DNA of 64,000 nucleotides. It comes from Chelatococcus sp. (GTDB lineage Bacteria > Pseudomonadota > Alphaproteobacteria > Rhizobiales > Beijerinckiaceae). The DNA lies in assembly GCA_003248805.1 (NCBI GenBank), contig QFQY01000014.1, positions 1 through 64,000 of the forward strand, read 5' to 3'. Each line of letters begins with the position of its first letter. Position 1 is the first letter of the stretch. Positions 16,348 to 24,904 of the stretch are shown piece by piece. The notes under the pieces were generated by a model. It made no database searches, was not told where the DNA came from, and saw only the letters and a list, made by a program, of their open reading frames with translations. The position numbers and the translations under genes were made by a program.

Positions 16348-17286
16348 ATGACCGCTGTTCTCTGCGTCGGCGTCGCCGTCTACGACGAGATCTTCGCGCT
16401 GCCGGCCTTCCCCACCCGGCCGACCAAGATCTTCGCGTCCGATTTTGCTTCTGCCGCCGGGGGCCCCGCGACCAATGCGGCCATCACGATCGCGCGCCAG
16501 GGCGGCGAGGCCGCTCTCTGGGCACGGATCGGCAACGACATGCAGGGAGACCGCATCGTCGACGATCTCAAGCGCAGCAAGGTCGACGTGTCCTGCATCC
16601 GGCGTGTCGAGGCGGCTCGGTCGGGCATTTCGGCCGTCGGCGTCACCGGCGATGGCGAGCGCATGCTCCTGGTCTTCGCCGACCCCAACCTCGACACGGA
16701 TGCATCCTGGCTGCCGCTCGACGATATCGCCGCCTTCGACGCCGTTCTCGCCGATGTGCGCTGGCCCGTCGCCTCTCGCGCGGTCATTGCCCGAGCCCGC
16801 GCTCTGGGCAAGCCGACGGTGCTCGACGCCGATCTGACCTCGGACCCGGCGGCGCTGGCCGCGCTCGTTCCGCTGGCCTCGCATGTCGTCTTCTCCGAGC
16901 CTGCGCTGACGCAGTTCGCGGGCGAGGACGGCAGCGTCGAAGCGCGGTTGCGGCGCGTGCATGACGGCGGAGCCCATGATCTCGTCGGCGTGACGATGGG
17001 AGATCGGGGCGCGTCCTGGGTCGACGCCGCGGGCTTTCACCACGAGCCCGCCGTTTCGATCCGGGCGGTCGACACACTCGCCGCCGGCGACGTCTTCCAT
17101 GGGGCATTCGCCCTGGCCATCGCCCGCGGCCTGCCGGCGCGGGACGCCATGCGCTTCGCCAATGTCGTCGCCGCGGTGAAGTGCACCCGCTGGGGCGGCG
17201 GCGCCACCATCCCGACGGCCGAGGAAGTCGACGCATTTCTCGCGCGGTTCCCTGCCGCGCTCTCACCCACCAAGGATTTCGTATGA
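16348..17286 (+). CDS. PfkB-family sugar (or sugar-like) kinase
   Basis: 312 residues of the ribokinase fold. Signature 1 region: FASAAGGPATNAAITIARQG near residues 33-52; signature 2 with catalytic Asp: VDTLAAGDVFHGAFA, D248. Start at 16348 is preceded by CCAGGGG; the longer frame upstream is not protein-like. First gene of the plus operon and overlaps the aldolase by four bases (ATGA), so kinase and aldolase are made together: phosphorylation followed by aldol cleavage. PfkB members act on ketoses, nucleosides, fructosyl-amines and sulfofructose; which applies here is unknown. Confidence 0.92.
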   Translation: MTAVLCVGVAVYDEIFALPAFPTRPTKIFASDFASAAGGPATNAAITIARQGGEAALWARIGNDMQGDRIVDDLKRSKVDVSCIRRVEAARSGISAVGVTGDGERMLLVFADPNLDTDASWLPLDDIAAFDAVLADVRWPVASRAVIARARALGKPTVLDADLTSDPAALAALVPLASHVVFSEPALTQFAGEDGSVEARLRRVHDGGAHDLVGVTMGDRGASWVDAAGFHHEPAVSIRAVDTLAAGDVFHGAFALAIARGLPARDAMRFANVVAAVKCTRWGGGATIPTAEEVDAFLARFPAALSPTKDFV

Positions 17287-18338
17287 CCAACTCTCTCTCG
17301 GCGGGCAAATTCCGCGCACTCCGCCGCCTTTCCGATGCGCAGGGCCGCTTCAAGATGATGGCGGCCGATCAGCGGCCGCCGATCATCAAGGCGATCGACC
17401 AGAAGCTCGGCGCCGGCTCCGCCAGCTATGAACGCGTGGGTGGCGTCAAGCGGGCGCTCGTCCAGGCTCTGGCGCCGCAGAGCACGGCCGTGCTGATCGA
17501 TCCGGACTACGGCTACAGCCTCGCCTTCGACGCTTTGCCGGCTAATCCAGGCCTGCTGCTGACGCTGGAGAACTTCGCCTTCGAGGAAAGCGCCGGCGGC
17601 CGCAAGACCTATGCGATGAAGGACTGGGGGGTCGACAAGATCAAGCGCGCCGGCGCCGAAGGCGTGAAACTGCTGCTCTGGTACCGGCCGGACTGCTCGG
17701 CCGACGTGCGCGAGCATCAGCACCGGCTGGTGCGCGAGGTCGGCGCGGCCTGCAAGGCCTATGACCTGGCCTTCCTGCTCGAGCTCCTGGTCTTCCCCTT
17801 CGCCGGCGCCAGCGACCACACCACCGACTATATCGAGCACAAGGACAAGCGCCCCGAGCTCGTGCTGCAGAGCGTGCGCGACTTCGCCTCGCCCGAATAC
17901 GGCGTCGACATCTACAAGCTCGAAAGCCCGCTGGCCGCGAACCATCTGCCGGATCCTTCGGGGACCGGGCCCGAGGTCGCTGAGGCCCAGGCCTGGTTCG
18001 ACGAGATGGGCAAGCTCATCGACAAGCCCTGGGTGATGCTGTCCGCCGGCGCGGGCATGGAGGAGTTCCGGCGCGTGCTGCACTACGCCTTCAAGGCCGG
18101 TGCCAGCGGCTTCCTCGCCGGCCGCGCCATCTGGTGGAAGGCGTTCCAGGAGCATTACCCGGACCTCGCCGCCATGGAGGCGGCTCTGGCCTCGGAAGGC
18201 GCGGGCTATCTCGCCGAGATCAACCGCATGACCGACGCGATGGCGCGGCCGTGGACGGAATCGCCCGTGTTCGCCGCGGGCCCGATCCTGGACGGCGCCG
18301 GCCAGACATTCCCCAGCCGTTACCCCGCCTTCGCCTGA
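17283..18338 (+). CDS. LacD-like class I aldolase (tagatose-bisphosphate / sulfofructose-phosphate aldolase type)
   Basis: 351-residue TIM barrel resembling LacD and YihT. The N-terminal FKMMAADQRPPI motif and two conserved lysines are seen: K129 in AEGVKLLLWYRPD and K212 in VDIYKLESPL, equivalent to the two LacD active-site lysines, the latter forming the Schiff base. It is longer than LacD by a C-terminal tail (MTDAMARPWTESP...YPAF). Translationally coupled to the kinase. With the kinase and the following SDR it forms a plausible three-step route from a ketose-like substrate to two three-carbon pieces. Confidence 0.88.
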   Translation: MTNSLSAGKFRALRRLSDAQGRFKMMAADQRPPIIKAIDQKLGAGSASYERVGGVKRALVQALAPQSTAVLIDPDYGYSLAFDALPANPGLLLTLENFAFEESAGGRKTYAMKDWGVDKIKRAGAEGVKLLLWYRPDCSADVREHQHRLVREVGAACKAYDLAFLLELLVFPFAGASDHTTDYIEHKDKRPELVLQSVRDFASPEYGVDIYKLESPLAANHLPDPSGTGPEVAEAQAWFDEMGKLIDKPWVMLSAGAGMEEFRRVLHYAFKAGASGFLAGRAIWWKAFQEHYPDLAAMEAALASEGAGYLAEINRMTDAMARPWTESPVFAAGPILDGAGQTFPSRYPAFA

Positions 18339-18358
18339 CGAGCGGGAAGGAGACAAGC

Positions 18359-19123
18359 ATGATCGAAGACCTGAAGGGCAAGCGCATCCTGGTGACGGGT
18401 TCGAGCACCGGCATCGGTGCCGCGGTCGCGAGGGCCTATGCGGCCAACGGCGCCGTCGTGGCCGTCCACTACAATGCGAGCAAGGAGCCCGCCGAGGCTC
18501 TCGTCGCGGAGATCGGCCAGGCCGGCGGCAAGGCGATCCTGGTCGGCGGGGACGTCTCGAAGTCGCAGGAGGCGATCCGGATCGTCGACGAGGCGGCTGT
18601 CGCGCTGGGCGGCCTCGACGTTCTCGTCAACAATGCCGGCGCGCTGGTGAAACGTGCTCCGCTCGACGAGCTGGACGACGAGATCTACGACCGCGTGCTC
18701 GACCTCAACGTCCGCTCGGTGGTGTTCGCGTCGCAGGCGGCGGCGCGCCACATGCGCAAGGCCGGCAGGGGCAGCATCATCAACACGAGCTCCGTCGCGG
18801 CCCGCAACGGCGGCGGCCCCGGCGCGCTGCTCTATGCAAGCGCCAAGGCCTTCGTGCTCAACGCGACCCGCAACCTCGCCAAGGAACTGGCCGGAGCGCA
18901 TATCCGCGTCAACGGCGTCTCCCCGGGCGTGATCGCGACCCCCTTCCACGAGCGTTACTCCACGCCCGAGATTCTCGAAGGCATGCGCAAGACCATCCCG
19001 ATGGGCGTGATCGGAACGCCGGAAGATTGCACGGGCGCCTACCTGTTCTTCGCCTCGGACACACTCAGCGGCTACGTCACCGGCCAGGTCCTCGAAGTCA
19101 ACGGCGGGCAGTTCATGGCCTGA
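18359..19123 (+). CDS. Short-chain dehydrogenase/reductase (FabG-like)
   Basis: 254 residues, Rossmann fold NAD(P) oxidoreductase. TGSSTGIGAAVA nucleotide-binding motif at about residues 13-24, NNAG near 89, catalytic Ser in NTSSVA and YASAK; the C-terminus has GQVLEVNGGQFM as in classical SDRs. Start at 18359 with GAAGGAGA upstream. Twenty bases behind the aldolase, 48 before the importer. It probably oxidises or reduces the imported compound or an aldolase product. Cofactor preference is not clear. Confidence 0.93.
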   Translation: MIEDLKGKRILVTGSSTGIGAAVARAYAANGAVVAVHYNASKEPAEALVAEIGQAGGKAILVGGDVSKSQEAIRIVDEAAVALGGLDVLVNNAGALVKRAPLDELDDEIYDRVLDLNVRSVVFASQAAARHMRKAGRGSIINTSSVAARNGGGPGALLYASAKAFVLNATRNLAKELAGAHIRVNGVSPGVIATPFHERYSTPEILEGMRKTIPMGVIGTPEDCTGAYLFFASDTLSGYVTGQVLEVNGGQFMA

Positions 19124-19171
19124 CGACGACTTCGGCGGGAGGAAACACCAAGACAGAGGGCAAAGCCCCGG

Positions 19172-19855
19172 ATGGACTACACCTTCGACTTCTCCTTTCT
19201 GCGGGACTATTGGCCGATGCTGGCCGACGGGCTCCTGCTCACCGTCCAGCTATCGCTGATGGCGACGGTGGCGGGCTTCCTGCTCGGCACCGTCTGCGCG
19301 GTCGCAAGCACCAGCAGCTCGCGCATTCTGCGCGGGCTCGTCGGGCTGTATGTCGAGCTGATCCGCAACACGCCGCTGCTGGTGCAGCTCTTCGTCGTCT
19401 ATTTCGGCCTGGCGTCGCTGGGGCTCAAATTCTCGGCGACGACATCGGCTGTGATCGGCCTCACGATCAATATCGGTGCCTATTCCAGCGAAATCATCCG
19501 CGCCGGCATCGAATCCGTCCATAAGGGCCAGGTCGAGGCCGGTGACTGCCTCGCCCTGTCGCGCTGGCAGGTGCTGGCCGCGATCGTGCTGCCCACGGCG
19601 ATCGAGAAGGTCTACCCGGCGCTGGCGAGTCAGTATGTGCTGCTGATGCTCGGCACGAGCATCGCGTCGCAGATCTCCGCCGAGGAGATGACCGCTGCCG
19701 CGAGCCGCATCCAGTCCGACACCTTTCGCCCCTTCGAGGTCTTCCTCGTGATCGCGGGACTGTATCTGCTCCTGTCCTTCGGCATGCGCGGGCTGTTCTG
19801 GGCTGTCGGCCAGCTCGCCTTCGCCCGTCGCCGCAGGCTGGGGACGACGCTGTGA
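19172..19855 (+). CDS. PAAT-family ABC permease (HisM/GlnP-like), subunit 1
   Basis: 227 residues, about five membrane spans. The family motif ELIRNTPLLVQLFVVYFGL is present and the EAA loop reads VEAGDCLALSRWQVLAAIVLPTAIEKVYP. It is the first of two permeases of a polar-amino-acid-type importer. Its GTGA overlap with the second permease shows coupling. Confidence 0.94.
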   Translation: MDYTFDFSFLRDYWPMLADGLLLTVQLSLMATVAGFLLGTVCAVASTSSSRILRGLVGLYVELIRNTPLLVQLFVVYFGLASLGLKFSATTSAVIGLTINIGAYSSEIIRAGIESVHKGQVEAGDCLALSRWQVLAAIVLPTAIEKVYPALASQYVLLMLGTSIASQISAEEMTAAASRIQSDTFRPFEVFLVIAGLYLLLSFGMRGLFWAVGQLAFARRRRLGTTL

Positions 19856-20514
19856 TCGCCTCACTTCTTGGACTATCGCCGGCGCATTGGGACGCGCTGC
19901 TGGCCGGCCTGAAATGGACGGTCTTCCTGTCGGCGGTCGGCTTCCTGGCGGGCGGGCTCTTCGGCTTCGTGGTTGCGCTCTCGCGCATCTCGGACAGCCT
20001 TGTCATCCGGTCGCTCGCCGTCGGCTACGTCAATCTGATCCAGGGCACGCCGCTGCTCGTCCTGATGTTCGTGCTGTATTTCGGCCTGCCGGTCTTCGGC
20101 CTCGACATGCCGCCGCTCGCGGCGGCCTGCATCGCGATGACGATGTTCGCGGCCGCCTATCTCGGCGAGATCTGGCGCGGGTGCCTGCAATCCGTGCCGC
20201 GGACGCAGTGGGAGGCGGCCGATTGCCTCGCGCTGGCGCGCTGGGAACGCATGCTGCTGGTCATCCTGCCCCAGGCGCTGCGCATCGCCGTGCCGCCGAC
20301 CGTCGGGTTCATGGTCCAGATCGTCAAGAATACGTCAGTCGCATCCGTCATCGGCATGGCGGAGATGACCTATATCGGCAAGCTCATCAACAACGCGACC
20401 TTCCAGCCGTTCCGGACCTACCTGATCATCGCCGGCCTCTATTTCCTTCTGTGCTACCCGTTGTCGTGGCTCAGCCGCCGTCTTGAGAGAAAACTCAATG
20501 TCGCCCATCGTTAG
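19852..20514 (+). CDS. PAAT-family ABC permease, subunit 2
   Basis: 220 residues from a GTG start at 19852 overlapping the stop of subunit 1. NLIQGTPLLVLMFVLYFGLP and WEAADCLALARWERMLLVILPQALRIAVPP are the family's signature loop regions. About five spans. Its 3' end overlaps the start of the ATPase gene, so all components are co-translated. Confidence 0.94.
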   Translation: MIASLLGLSPAHWDALLAGLKWTVFLSAVGFLAGGLFGFVVALSRISDSLVIRSLAVGYVNLIQGTPLLVLMFVLYFGLPVFGLDMPPLAAACIAMTMFAAAYLGEIWRGCLQSVPRTQWEAADCLALARWERMLLVILPQALRIAVPPTVGFMVQIVKNTSVASVIGMAEMTYIGKLINNATFQPFRTYLIIAGLYFLLCYPLSWLSRRLERKLNVAHR

Positions 20515-21226
20515 CTTTCGCGACGTTCACAAGAGCTTTGGTCATCTGCCCGTCCTCAAGGGATTGAGCTTCGAGGTCGAGAAGGGGCAGGTGGTCGCGC
20601 TGATCGGCCGTTCGGGGTCGGGCAAGAGCACCGCCCTGCGCTGCGTCGACCGGCTCGAGACCGTGGACAGCGGAGAAATCATCGTCTGCGGCCACCGGGT
20701 GAGCGACCCGGGGATCGAGCTTCGCAAGCTCCGACAGGATGTCGGCATCGTCTTCCAGAGCTACAATCTGTTTCCGCACCTCACCGTCGAGCAGAACATC
20801 ACCCTCGCCCCCCGCTGGGTGAAGAAGACGGACAAGGCGAGTGCCCGCGCGCTAGCGCAGGAGGTGCTCGCCCAGGTCGGACTTTCCGAGAAGATCGACG
20901 CCTATCCGGAGCAGCTCTCCGGCGGGCAGCAGCAGCGCGTCGCGATCGCCCGGTCGCTGGCGATGCGCCCGCAGGTCATGCTCTTCGACGAAGTCACCTC
21001 CGCGCTCGATCCGCAGCTCACCGAGGAGGTCCTCAAGGTCATCGAGGAACTCGCCCGGCAGGGCATGACCATGCTGCTCGTGACCCATGAGATGGCTTTC
21101 GCCGCCCGGATCGCCGACCGCGTGATCTTCATGCACGAGGGCCTCATCCACGAGACCGGCTCGCGCGAGATCCTGCGTCATCCGAGCACGCCGGAACTCA
21201 AGAGTTTTGTCGGCGTCGGCCTGTAG
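20498..21226 (+). CDS. PAAT-family ABC transporter ATP-binding protein
   Basis: 242 residues. Walker A GRSGSGKST, Q-loop VFQSYNLFPHLTVEQN, ABC signature LSGGQQQRVAIARSLA, Walker B VMLFDEVTSALDP, H-loop LLVTHEM. Note Val in place of the usual Pro in the DEPTSALDP motif (DEVTSALDP). ATG at 20498 with a GAGAG site; an in-frame TTG lies five codons upstream. Confidence 0.95.
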   Translation: MSPIVSFRDVHKSFGHLPVLKGLSFEVEKGQVVALIGRSGSGKSTALRCVDRLETVDSGEIIVCGHRVSDPGIELRKLRQDVGIVFQSYNLFPHLTVEQNITLAPRWVKKTDKASARALAQEVLAQVGLSEKIDAYPEQLSGGQQQRVAIARSLAMRPQVMLFDEVTSALDPQLTEEVLKVIEELARQGMTMLLVTHEMAFAARIADRVIFMHEGLIHETGSREILRHPSTPELKSFVGVGL

Positions 21227-21298
21227 ACGGCTGCCGCCCAAGGTCGCGCGACGACGACCGCATCAGAACACCACCACCAATCAATGAGGAAACGACCC

Positions 21299-22120
21299 AT
21301 GAACCGCCGCTCGACACTAACACTCCTTTCCGGGGTCCTCAGTCTCGGACTCGCCGGTCTCTCGGCGATGCCGGCCTCGGCCGACACGCTCGACGACATC
21401 ATCGCCCGCAAGAAGATCCTGGTCGCGATCGATCTCGGCAATCCGCCGCACGGCATGATGGACACCGCCTTCAAGCCGACCGGCTCGGACGTCGAAACCG
21501 CGCAGCTGCTGGCGAAGGATCTCGGCGTCGAGCTCGAGATCGTGCAGGTCTCGACGCCGAACCGCGTGCAGTACCTGATGGCGAAGAAGGCCGATGTCGT
21601 CATTTCCGCGCTCTCGATCACCGACGAGCGCAAGAAGGTGATCGATTTCTCGACCGCCTATGCAGAACTGCAATGCGTCGTCGCGGCGCCCAAGGCGATG
21701 CAGATCTCGTCCTATGCCGATCTCGGCGGCAAGGGTGGCATCTCCGTGACCCGCGGCACCGTCAACGACCAGGAGCTGACGCGCGGCACCGCGAATGTGA
21801 AGGACGTCACGATCACGCGCTTCGAGGACGACCCGACCTCGACGACGGCGATCACCTCCGGGCAGCTCAAGATCTATGCGACCTCGCTGCCGCTGCTGAA
21901 CCAGCTGCGCAAGGACAATCCCCAGCTCGACCTCGACACCAAATTCGTCATGAAGGGCTTCCCTCTCGGCATCGCCCTGCGCAAGAACGAGCCCAAGCTC
22001 AAGGCGAAGCTGGACGAGTGGGTCATCGCCAATCTGAAGAACGGCAAGCTGGTCGAGATCTACCAGCGCTATCACGGCGTGAAGCTCGTCCCGGAAGAGC
22101 TCGCCGCGAAATCGTCGTAG
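21299..22120 (+). CDS. PAAT-family periplasmic binding protein (atypical ligand pocket)
   Basis: 273 residues with a signal peptide (MNRRSTLTLLSGVLSLGLAGLSAMPASA). Fold of HisJ/GlnH receptors. The Arg that holds a ligand carboxylate is kept (R111 in ITDERKKVIDFS), but the Asp that normally holds the alpha-ammonium group is replaced: SGQLKIYATSLPLL has S196 at that position. This suggests a ligand with a carboxylate but without an ordinary free alpha-amino group, in line with sugar-type enzymes upstream. The ATG at 21299 is preceded by GAGGAAA at correct spacing; the ATG at 21284 is not. Confidence 0.9.
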   Translation: MNRRSTLTLLSGVLSLGLAGLSAMPASADTLDDIIARKKILVAIDLGNPPHGMMDTAFKPTGSDVETAQLLAKDLGVELEIVQVSTPNRVQYLMAKKADVVISALSITDERKKVIDFSTAYAELQCVVAAPKAMQISSYADLGGKGGISVTRGTVNDQELTRGTANVKDVTITRFEDDPTSTTAITSGQLKIYATSLPLLNQLRKDNPQLDLDTKFVMKGFPLGIALRKNEPKLKAKLDEWVIANLKNGKLVEIYQRYHGVKLVPEELAAKSS

Positions 22121-22152
22121 CCGCGCGGGAACGGCCGACCGACACGCGACCG

Positions 22153-22179
22153 GACGAGGGCGGCATGCCCGCCCTCGTC
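22153..22179 (+). terminator. Terminator-like hairpin after the importer operon
   Basis: Perfect 11-bp stem GACGAGGGCGG with its complement at 22169-22179, 5-nt loop, 32 bases after the binding-protein stop. There is no T run. It lies between this operon and a convergent minus-strand operon and may serve both. Confidence 0.6.
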
Positions 22180-22283
22180 ATGCGACCGCCGGAGAAGCGC
22201 AGTCCGCTTTTCGGGCAGGAAACCCGTCGTCGGCGGATCGCCGGCTCGGCGAGGCGCTCATCCCGGATGGCGCAGCCGAAGCG

Positions 22284-22385
22284 CGTCGGCCGACGGTAGG
22301 GCTCGACGGTATAGGTGTACTTCGTCGATGACCCGGCCATCCAGCGCCGGATCTCGTCGCGGCCGAGCGGAGGACGCTCGATCAT
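22284..22385 (-). pseudogene. Possible fragment of an NTF2/SnoaL-like protein
   Basis: A minus-strand frame reads GRDEIRRWMAGSSTKYTYTVEPYRR, which by eye resembles a segment of SnoaL/NTF2-like small proteins (GREAIRxW...YxHTVEP). No start-to-stop gene of family length can be made, and the frame turns to low-quality sequence beyond residue ~34. It is probably a decayed remnant just downstream of the acyl-CoA dehydrogenase. Low certainty. Confidence 0.35.
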
Positions 22386-22411
22386 CGCGGCAGGCTGAAC
22401 CGGCTTCCGCT

Positions 22412-23560
22412 TTACGCACCGTTCCTGATCAGCTCGCGCGCGATGATGGTGCGTTGGATCTGATTGGTGCCTTCGTAGATCTGGGTGATCTTGGCGTCGC
22501 GATAGAGCCGCTCGACCTCGAAGCCGCGGATATAGCCGGAGCCGCCGAAGACCTGCACGGCATTGGCCGTCTGCGCGACCGCCATATCGCTGGCGAAGCA
22601 CTTGGCCATCGAGGAGGCGGAGGTCGCGGGCTTCTCCTGGTCGATCAGCAATGCCGCCCGCTCGACCAGCGCCCGGGCGGCGGCGATGTCTTTGGCCATG
22701 TCCGCCAGCAGCCATTGCAGGCCCTGATTGTCGAGGATGGGCTTGCCGAACTGGCGCCGGTCCCGCGCATAGCCGAGCGCCGCTTCCAGCCCCGCCTGCG
22801 CGATGCCGACCGCCAGCGCGGCGATGCCGACGCGGCCTTTCTCCAGCACGCTCATCATGATGTGGAAGCCGCGACCCTTCGGGCCGAGTAGGGCCTCGCG
22901 CGGCACCGTCACGCCATCGAAGGAGAGCGCGCCGACCTGGCTCGCGCGCTGGCCCATCTTATGCTCCTTCGGCCCGCGCGAGACGCCCGGCGCATGCAGG
23001 TCGACCAGGAAGATGCTCATGCCGCGATGCCCGGCGGCGGGATCGGTCGAGGCCAGCACGAAGCCGAGATCGGCGACCGGCGCGTTGTGGATCCAGAGCT
23101 TGCCGCCGTCGATGACGTAGCCCCCGGCGGTCTCGCGCGCGGTGGTGCGGACATTGGAAAGGTCGGAACCGGCCTCGGCTTCGGTCAGGCAATAGGCGAC
23201 GCGCGTCTTGGCCGCGAGGATATCGGGCAGGCGCCGCAACTGCCCGGGCGTGCCGTAGCGGGTCAGCAGCGTGCCGATCAGCTCGACCAGGCCGCATTGA
23301 TCCGCGACCGAGGAGTAGCCCCGCGACAATTCCTCCATGACGATGGAATAGGCGCAAGTATCGAGCCCGGCGCCGCCATGCTCCTCCGGCACGGTGATGC
23401 CAAACAGGCCGAGCGCCCCCATCTGGCGGTAGATGTCGGCGGGAAAGGTCTCGTCGCGGTCGAGATCGGCGGCGACGGGCCGGACGACGTCCTCGGCGAA
23501 GCGCCGGGCGGTCTCGCGGATCCGGTCGTAGATGTCGGCGTCGAGCAGCGGGGCATGCAT
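22412..23560 (-). CDS. Acyl-CoA dehydrogenase
   Basis: 382-residue FAD enzyme that introduces a 2,3 double bond into an acyl-CoA. Family motifs: VAYCLTEAEAGSDLSNVRTTA (flavin and substrate contact), YARDRRQFGKPILDNQGLQW, and QIYEGTNQIQRTIIA, in which E363 is the catalytic base in the short-chain-type position. Start at 23560 (MHAPLLDADIYDRIRE) with GAGGG upstream. Second gene of a minus-strand pair, 14 bases behind the DUF993 gene, opposite to CoA-transferase, hydratase and SDR genes that would handle the next steps. Confidence 0.95.
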   Translation of the reverse strand: MHAPLLDADIYDRIRETARRFAEDVVRPVAADLDRDETFPADIYRQMGALGLFGITVPEEHGGAGLDTCAYSIVMEELSRGYSSVADQCGLVELIGTLLTRYGTPGQLRRLPDILAAKTRVAYCLTEAEAGSDLSNVRTTARETAGGYVIDGGKLWIHNAPVADLGFVLASTDPAAGHRGMSIFLVDLHAPGVSRGPKEHKMGQRASQVGALSFDGVTVPREALLGPKGRGFHIMMSVLEKGRVGIAALAVGIAQAGLEAALGYARDRRQFGKPILDNQGLQWLLADMAKDIAAARALVERAALLIDQEKPATSASSMAKCFASDMAVAQTANAVQVFGGSGYIRGFEVERLYRDAKITQIYEGTNQIQRTIIARELIRNGA

Positions 23561-23574
23561 GGCCGACCCTCCCG

Positions 23575-24738
23575 TCAGGCGACGCCGCTGAGGGCGCAGA
23601 GATGTCCCATCCGGCGGGCCGCCTGCTCGGGGTCGATCAGCAGCCCCGACTGGTCGGCAAGCCGGAAGAGATCGGCGTAGTGGAGGATGCCGCGCGCGGA
23701 TTCGGCGCCGCCCACCATCCGGAAATGGGTCTGGAAGCCGTTGAGCCAGGCGAGGAAGACGACACCGCATTTGTAATGCTGGGTGGGCGCCTCGAAGAGC
23801 CGACGCGACAGCGCCACCGTCGGATCGAGGATGGCGTGGAAGCCGGCGCGGTCGCCCGCCTCCAGCCTGGCGAGGGCGGCGGCGGCGGCCGGCGCGATCG
23901 GATCGAAGATGCCGAGCAGGCCGTGCGAGAAGCCCCTGTCGTCGCCGCCGATCAGCTCCGCATAGTTGAAGTCGTCGCCGGTATACATCGCCACGCCCTC
24001 CGGCAGGCGGCGGCGCATGGTGATCTCCTTGCCGGCGTCGAGCAGCGAGATCTTGATGCCGTCGATCCTGTCGGCATGCTCGCGGATCAGGGTGAGCACG
24101 GTCTCCATCGCCGGCTCGAATTCGCGGCTGCCCCAGTAGCCGGCGAGCGCCGGATCGAACATCTCGCCGAGCCAATGCAGGATCACCTTGCCCCGGCATT
24201 GGCGGATCAGGCGGCCATAGACGGCCAGATAATCGTCCGGCCCCTTCGCGACCCGGCAAAGCGCGCGGCTCGCCATCAGGATGATCTTGCCGCCATGCTG
24301 CTCGACATGGCCGATCTGCTCCTCATAGGCGCGGATCACGTCGTCGAGCCCACGGGCATCCTGCGGGGCGAGCTGGTCGGTGCCGGCGCCGCAGGCGAGA
24401 TCGGCGCCCGGCGTCGCATGGGCTTCGGCGAGGACGCGGGCGATCAGCTCGGCGGCGTTCCGCCAGTCCAGCCCCATGCCGCGCTGGGAGGTGTCCATCG
24501 CCTCGGCGATCTTGAAGCCGAGGCCCCAGAGATGGTGCCGGAAGGCCAGCGTCGCGTCCCAGTCGACGGCCGGCTCGCGCCAGGGATCGACCAGCTTCAG
24601 CGGGTCGGCGACGACATGAGCGGCGGCATAGACCGTGCGGATGCCGTTGGCCTTGGCCCTCTGCGGGAAGGGCGAAGGCGGCGCCAGCCTGTAGCGCTCG
24701 CTGCTGCCGTCCATGCGGGGCAGGCTGATCTCGACCAT
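23575..24738 (-). CDS. DUF993 family protein (DapA-like TIM barrel)
   Basis: 387 residues with the overall pattern of DUF993, a family distantly related to dihydrodipicolinate synthases. Recognisable: MGLDWRNAAELIARV, GKVILHWLGEMFDPALAGYWG, DGIKISLLDAGKEITMRRRLPEGVAMYTGDDFNY, and FLAWLNGFQTHFRMVGGAESARG. The Lys in IKISLLD is placed as the Schiff-base lysine of class I lyases would be. It starts at 24738 with a strong GGAGGAAG site. Transcribed from the LacI-controlled gap together with acyl-CoA dehydrogenase. A lyase or dehydratase role on a 2-oxo acid is inference. Confidence 0.85.
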   Translation of the reverse strand: MVEISLPRMDGSSERYRLAPPSPFPQRAKANGIRTVYAAAHVVADPLKLVDPWREPAVDWDATLAFRHHLWGLGFKIAEAMDTSQRGMGLDWRNAAELIARVLAEAHATPGADLACGAGTDQLAPQDARGLDDVIRAYEEQIGHVEQHGGKIILMASRALCRVAKGPDDYLAVYGRLIRQCRGKVILHWLGEMFDPALAGYWGSREFEPAMETVLTLIREHADRIDGIKISLLDAGKEITMRRRLPEGVAMYTGDDFNYAELIGGDDRGFSHGLLGIFDPIAPAAAAALARLEAGDRAGFHAILDPTVALSRRLFEAPTQHYKCGVVFLAWLNGFQTHFRMVGGAESARGILHYADLFRLADQSGLLIDPEQAARRMGHLCALSGVA

Positions 24739-24758
24739 CGCTTCCTCCGGCGAATTTA

Positions 24759-24772
24759 TTGGAACGTTCCAT
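24759..24772. promoter_or_regulatory. LacI-type operator 1
   Basis: TTGGAACGTTCCAT: the central TGGAACGTTCCA is a perfect 12-bp palindrome with the central CG typical of LacI-family sites. It is 21 bases upstream of the DUF993 start. A related half-conserved site TTGAAACGTGTTTCAA follows at 24775-24790. Confidence 0.75.
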
Positions 24773-24854
24773 TTTTGAAACGTGTTTCAAGCCTTATACA
24801 AACGCGCAAACGGCTTTGAAAGAGAGATATTGCGCATTCCTCCCGTCGCTGATA

Positions 24855-24868
24855 TTGGAACGTTCCAA
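24855..24868. promoter_or_regulatory. LacI-type operator 2
   Basis: TTGGAACGTTCCAA is a perfect 14-bp palindrome with the same core as operator 1, 96 bases away centre to centre (about nine helical turns), 36 bases before the lacI-type start. The pair flanks the divergent promoters and would suit looping repression. Confidence 0.78.
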
Positions 24869-24904
24869 GAAAAGAACAGCGCCACGCGCATCAGGGATGG
24901 AACC

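Noticed and set aside
22185..22230. Third copy of the palindromic repeat, suggested by GAGAAGCGCAGTCCGCTTTT
   Set aside because: Only the short AAGCGCAGTCCGCTTTTCGG stretch resembles the core; the GCATCGG arms and second palindrome are missing.
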